Shown here one piece after another: positions 59,289 through 64,000 of a stretch of DNA of 64,000 nucleotides. The stretch is taken from assembly GCA_050084515.1 (NCBI GenBank), contig CM114273.1:26474001-26538000 (forward strand), written 5' to 3'. The translations under genes and the position numbers were made by a program. Source of the DNA: Blasia pusilla. Its lineage: Eukaryota; Marchantiophyta; Marchantiopsida; Blasiales. Under the pieces are notes generated by a model. That model ran no database searches. It was not told where the DNA came from and saw only the letters and a list, made by a program, of their open reading frames with translations. Numbering within the stretch: position 1 is the first letter of the stretch; each line of letters begins with the position of its first letter.

Positions 59289-62200
59289 CTTGTGTGCCCA
59301 TATTTCAAGCTGTAAGCATGTCCTTTTGCTACTATGATGCTGCCTTTTTAGAATCTGAACAGGTCTGGCAGTGGGACAAATGCTGTCTCTGAGTGGTCTG
59401 GACAGCGTGACAATGAGATAGTTCATACATGCTGATAGAGATTATCTGATAGTTTTAGCAGTAGAACTAAGCAGATCCTTAATTTTTCTGGCCCTATCAA
59501 AAGTGGAGGTTTAAGCCAGATCCACTTCGATTAACCAGGAAGGAAACCAAATGTTGAGGTGTTCGGGTGATCTCCTCGAAGTCCCAGGAAATGAGCGTGT
59601 GCACTTTATAGAATGTAAATTCATATCCACGATACTGACCGAACTTCTGGGTGTTTATTCATTTACCAACTTCTGGGTGAACGAAGACATAGGAATTGGA
59701 TCTCGGGACTCACGTGTGTACAGGATTCCTGATTTTGCTGCTAAGATTCTTGTCTGACAATTATTTTATTGAGTTATGAGCAGTCCACCCGATCCCTAAA
59801 GTTAGTAGCTTGATTCTGGGTGATTTTTCTTGTGCAGCTTTACTGCAACATCCTCCAAAGTGCCATTTGGAGGAAGTCAGAGATGACATCTGTGCAACAT
59901 GCCGTGGTGAACTATTTTGGATTTGAGGACCCACTTAGGCCATCAGATTTTTGAGGATGGTTAGGAGGTTCAGAAATCTCAAACCAGGAAGAGAAACCCT
60001 AGACATTAGAGTCATGGGCTGTACACAGGTGAGAAATTCTTGTGCAAGTAGCTGGTTGCTGTCGCTGTATAGTGTAAACTACACTTGGGAACCAGTAAAT
60101 AGCGTAACTCATTGCGTTCACCATGTAAGTAACTCATTTATCTAACCTCTTAAGTAACTCGTTATTCGAACAGTGTGGCTGATCGAGTAATAACTGTGAA
60201 TATTATATCAATTTTTTCTTGAATAATTTGTGGCAACCTATTGTTGATCGAAATTGACTGAGCTTACTTTCCGGCATTTAAACTTAGGCTTTGTCTTGTT
60301 TCACATTGTTTTGAGGCACCTCTGTAATTGTATGTACCAGACTGATGTTTTCTCTCTCATAATAAACAGATGGTTTCTCTCTAACGCCAATATGATTAGG
60401 TAGAGGAACGAAAGAGAAATTCCTCTCCAAGTTCTCTCGCAATTGCATGTAATTCTTGCTCAATGCGCAATGCAGAAAGCCTTGGTATATCGTCAATGAA
60501 CCTGTTCTAATACTTAACCTTCTTCCATACCATTGTACATTGCCTCACGGGATAATGTCAATGCCTTCATTATTAGGGTCGCATGACTTCAAATTCGAGG
60601 TACGGTCAGTCAGAGTTTCTTAGTATCTTAAGAGACGAAGTATTCTTATTTTGTCTTCTTCCGAAGGGTACTTCTATTGGCACCTGCAGTATCCTTTTTG
60701 AGAAAGTTCAAATCTGGCATTCTATTTAAGAGACCAGGAGAGGAAGATGAATGAAGAATGCGTTCCTCCACAAACTTACAATGCATAAATTGTTGGAATG
60801 GAAATTCCCAGTTTTAGCAAGCTTATGGAAGGCTTTGTCGAAACCTGACATCAAGAATGCGGAAGTTCTGCAACGAACGCCATGAATGTTGCTCTCTCGA
60901 ATATCAAGAAGTCGTAGCCAAACTGAGGTTTTCCTCTGGACCAGTCTCCCACTCACTAAAATCTTATGCATGAGAGGACTCTCGGATTGTTAAGCAATCT
61001 AAGGATTGAGTGGCAAAACACAGTTTGGAGATTCCGAGAACATCTGGCGTTAGTGGTTCAGTGTTGTTACCTAGATTACCAACATGCGGGGTTGGTGGTT
61101 CAGTCACGTCATCTAGAATTATAGTCTGACCAATACAATCCATTAACCTCGATTATTATTGTTACTAATACTATGCTAAGAATATATTGTACGAAGAACG
61201 TGTATACAGGTACTTAACTACTACTTATAGGTGTAATCTCTATTACAAAGAGACGATGTACTTATAAAATTCTTCCTCTTGAATGAATCATTTTGAAGAT
61301 TCATTTTTCATGATATACGAACTTTAAAAAAACAAATAAAATTAAGAGAAACATAAACCAACTTATAGGAGAGTACATTTGAGAGAGGGACTGGCACTGG
61401 CGGGGAGAGAGGAGGAAAGAACCAATTTATAATTCATGCATGGAGCCATGCTCACGGGCAATTCACTAATTCAACTTCTCTACGTATACTTCCAACCGTT
61501 CAGTAAAATTTCAAAGATCATAATTGAGATAATGATTGCTTGTATTTCATTGTGTCTTTATTTTTTCGTTTAATTATTAGTTTTCAAAAGTAAAATAAAT
61601 TTTTTGAAAACATTTCTTTTGGCGAGAAAAACTTAACATCAATTTCATGTTGCCCCGTACAAGTGAAAGAGTATATCTTCACTGGATTATCGTGTCTCTG
61701 ATTTTTTCACTTGATCATTTTCTTTCCTTAACAAGGTTTTTTAAGGAGATTTTTTTTGGTAAAAAAACTTGCACGTCAATGTTGCACATTGACTTGATTT
61801 CCTTGGGGGTTGAAAGTGATGATCTTATGGACTAATGGCATCCCACCATGGCTTGGCCTCTTCCAACTTATTTTCCAGCTTGAATAGCTCGTGCATCCCT
61901 ACGAAAGAAAACATTTGACCACACGAAGAAAAGAACAAAAATTGGACATGAAAATTTTGATAGAAAATGGATATGGAAATGAAAAAAACGCCAAATATTT
62001 TTCAGAAAAAAATTTGAAATCTAGGACCAAGAAAACCAAAACATCTTGTATTGTGCATATCTAAAGCGGACATACATAGAGAAGATAAATATCCAACAAC
62101 GTATCAACATATGAGTACGAGAAGGACTAAATAACACCTGGTTAAGTGTTGCGTTTGGTTTTGGATTTTTTAATATTGATCGGAAAGGAAAATTAAATTA

Positions 62201-62540
62201 CTAAATTGATAAGATAAAAATGATGATTAATATTAGTATGAAAAAAATATGGAAGAAATAGAAAAAATGGAAAATTATTAGGATGGAAAGCATAAGAAAA
62301 TGAATAAAAGAATATGGATAAAAACAAAAATGACCAATAATAGAGTAAATTTTTTGACCAAAAGAGAATATGAAAGGGTGAATAGACGAGTGCTAAACGA
62401 AATGGACTAAATTCAATAGTCAGTGGTTGAGAAGTTCTTGTAACCTGCACTCATGTAAGGTTGAGAAGTTCTTCTAACTTTGGAATTTGTGCTATGAAAA
62501 TCCATTAAACACCCATATGCCACCGGAATGTAGCAAATGA
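59289..62540. other. 3' flank of the TRF-like gene, then gene-free AT-rich DNA
   Basis: To about 60.4 kb the sequence is exon-like in composition but has no recognisable frame, perhaps 3' UTR or old exons. An aataaa at 60361 is a possible poly(A) signal. From 61.1 to 62.5 kb it is AT-rich, with nothing seen. Confidence 0.4.
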
Positions 62541-62990
62541 CGTGTGTAAAAATGAGCGGGACAGTTATCCTCCACATGCCGCGGGACATCTAAACGTCAC
62601 TTTGTATCCGTCCGAGCGCCGAAACGAAAGGATAAACATATCCGCTGCGCGCCGACGCGGATTCTCGACCCATGTCGCTGCCGCGACACGTCCTGCACGA
62701 GGTTGGGGCGTGATCGGCAGCTTATGCCAACTTCCACTTGTCTGTCAAGAGGAGACTACGACTCCGGCGACCCCATCAAGCGTCAAGCGTGGCGGCTGGG
62801 CCGCGGCCCCTACCGTCCCTGTAAGGCCTTCCAGAGTCCAGACTTCCAGAGAAAAAGAAATATGTCACGCGAAAGAAGTCTGGACTCTGGAAGGCCTTAC
62901 AGGGACGGTAGGGGCCGCGGCCCAGCCGCCAGAGGCCAGACCCAAAGCGTGACATATTTCTTTTTCTCAAATGTGCCCTTGACACGCTCC
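62541..62990. other. GC-rich patch
   Basis: About 450 bp of GC- and CpG-rich sequence within AT-rich DNA. Open frames cross it on both strands, but they exist largely because of the GC content and of the internal inverted repeat, which makes the two strands encode the same peptide. It could be a CpG-rich promoter or a foreign insertion. Confidence 0.5.
62791..62968. repeat. Two perfect interlocking inverted repeats (A-B-A'-B')
   Basis: Arm A (62791-62846, 56 bp, starts ggcggctgggccgcgg) is the exact reverse complement of A' (62875-62930). Arm B (62849-62870, 22 bp, starts gagaaaaagaaatatg) is the exact reverse complement of B' (62947-62968). The order A-B-A'-B' means the two pairs cross, so they cannot form nested hairpins. 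Zero mismatches imply a recent origin or active correction. Confidence 0.97.
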
Positions 62991-63279
62991 AGGTTTGACC
63001 CTGTCTCCAATATTCACCTTTTGACCCTTCTGGCTGGGACCGTGTTAGGTATAGTACAAGATATCCATAATATACGTCAAACCTGGGTCGGGGAGCTTCA
63101 CCCGGAATCGCGGTGGGGATCTTTTCAAAAAATTCCTGATATGTTTAAAATAATGACGGATATTATGTTCAGGCTGTAAGGAGAGGCAAGTAACATCAAA
63201 AGTCAACAAGTATCCCCGTAATTTTTCATTCAAGTAAATATCCAGGTAAATATCTGATATTATAAATATGCATTGGGTG

Positions 63280-63298
63280 CATTTTTTTTTTTTTTTTT
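63280..63298. repeat. Poly(T) run
   Basis: About 18 consecutive T. On the minus strand this is a poly(A) tail-like run, downstream (in minus-strand sense) of the B-box-like repeats at 63431-63608. Confidence 0.9.
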
Positions 63299-63430
63299 GC
63301 TGGCCAATAAATTGTGCCGGCCAAAAGAAATTTCCTGGCCTCCTTGTCTTCACATTCTAATACAAATTTCAAGTGTGAATGCTTCTTCAACTTGCAACAT
63401 TTTTTTCACAATTTCAACCCTTTTCACGTA

Positions 63431-63608
63431 CTTGGCAGGATTTGGACCTGGCCAAGCCTCCCTTCCTTCCTCCCTCCCTCCCTTGGGAACCAATGATCAT
63501 AGAGAATTAGCCTTCAGAATTCAATCTCTCATTAGTCATGTGTTTTCCCCTTTGATGTTCTTATTACAATGACATCCTTGGCAAGAATTGAACCTGGCCA
63601 AGCCTCCC
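63431..63608 (-). repeat. Pair of 32-bp repeats resembling a tRNA T-arm / B box
   Basis: 63431-63462 and 63577-63608 match at 29 of 32 positions. On the minus strand each contains ccaggtycaawtcytgcca, similar to the tRNA T-arm and RNA polymerase III B box (GGTTCRANTCC). A possible A-box-like tggctaccaactagtggg precedes the higher-coordinate copy on the minus strand. With the poly(A)-like run downstream, this may be a SINE scrap. The evidence is weak. Confidence 0.35.
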
Positions 63609-64000
63609 ACTAGTTGGTAGCCAAGGATCCAACCCTTCATAACACTTGAAGCTTATTATACAGAGCTCCCAAGTATTACAAAAGGATCCATCCACTCCAA
63701 AATATGCACATAACTCATCTACCTCTTTACAACCCCAATTTTTTAACCCTACTTGTCTTGGAGGTATGTGGAGAGGATTCAATACCCTCATTGCATCAAT
63801 TAAACTATTATCCCTTAATCAGTCATGTAAACCAACACATACACTCTTAGAAAAATTCTTTTGGAATTTTAGAGCGGCCTCCAAATCCTTTCCAGTCAAA
63901 TCTCTCACCATATCGATGTTACGGAACTTTTGGCCCCTTAATCTCAGACTGCAAGCATTTCAGATATCCACCATGGGAACCAAAATGAGGCAAAAGATGA
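63609..64000. other. No gene seen
   Basis: The sequence continues to the window edge without a recognisable frame, RNA or repeat. Confidence 0.4.

Noticed and set aside
62776-62985. Minus-strand frame matching the plus-strand frames 62542-62952 and 62703-63179
   Set aside because: Both strands encode the same peptide because of the perfect inverted repeat; there is no independent evidence for a protein.

Overview
The window is nuclear DNA of a land plant. It holds two spliced plant genes, a PLATZ-type zinc protein and a TRF-like protein with a telobox-type Myb domain. Plant Ty1/copia retrotransposons primed by initiator tRNA-Met surround them, with long AT-rich gene-free stretches and (CT)n/(GA)n microsatellites. 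I see no bacterial or organellar genes. The species cannot be named from the sequence. The divergent PLATZ finger and old, decayed repeats would fit a non-angiosperm lineage, but that is only a guess.

Layout. 1-6.3 kb: AT-rich DNA with two units of a degenerate satellite-like repeat, a (CT)n run and two copies of a short MITE-like element. 6.3-11.5 kb: copia copy A, complete in outline with both LTRs and a 5-bp target duplication, but full of stops. 11.5-19.5 kb: a third MITE copy, a solo LTR of the copia family carrying a (CT)n(CA)n expansion, and about nine degenerate units of a ~275-bp tandem repeat. 19.5-27.5 kb: a more GC-rich island containing the PLATZ gene (two coding exons, 22899-23871) with a TATA-like box and a poly(A) signal. 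29.3-31.3 kb: a decayed protein-coding gene on the minus strand that I do not recognise. It stays in one frame for about 530 codons broken by a few nonsense codons, with a likely splice acceptor at its 5' end. 34-36 kb: small tandem repeats and hairpins.

35.6-45.5 kb: a rearranged cluster of gag/protease retroelement pieces, probably Ty3/gypsy-related. It has three gag fragments, a zinc knuckle, an aspartic protease, and two LTR-like segments in opposite orientation, but no reverse transcriptase that I can find. 46.4-53.9 kb: a nest. Copia copy C (minus strand) is interrupted by a MITE, and copia copy B (plus strand, with its own 5-bp duplication) abuts its broken end. Another LTR with a tRNA-Met primer site lies next to B. 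55.8-59.3 kb: the TRF-like gene in five coding exons. 59.3-64 kb: mostly empty DNA, apart from a GC-rich patch with two perfect interlocking inverted repeats (62791-62968) and a 32-bp repeat pair resembling a tRNA B box.

How it works together. The two host genes look independent; both products probably act in the nucleus. The copia copies share unusual TA...CA termini and the same two stop codons in front of the gag zinc knuckle, so they probably descend from an already defective source and were moved in trans. The LTRs carry tandem TTAGGG units, the kind of motif telobox Myb proteins bind; a link to the nearby TRF-like gene is speculative.
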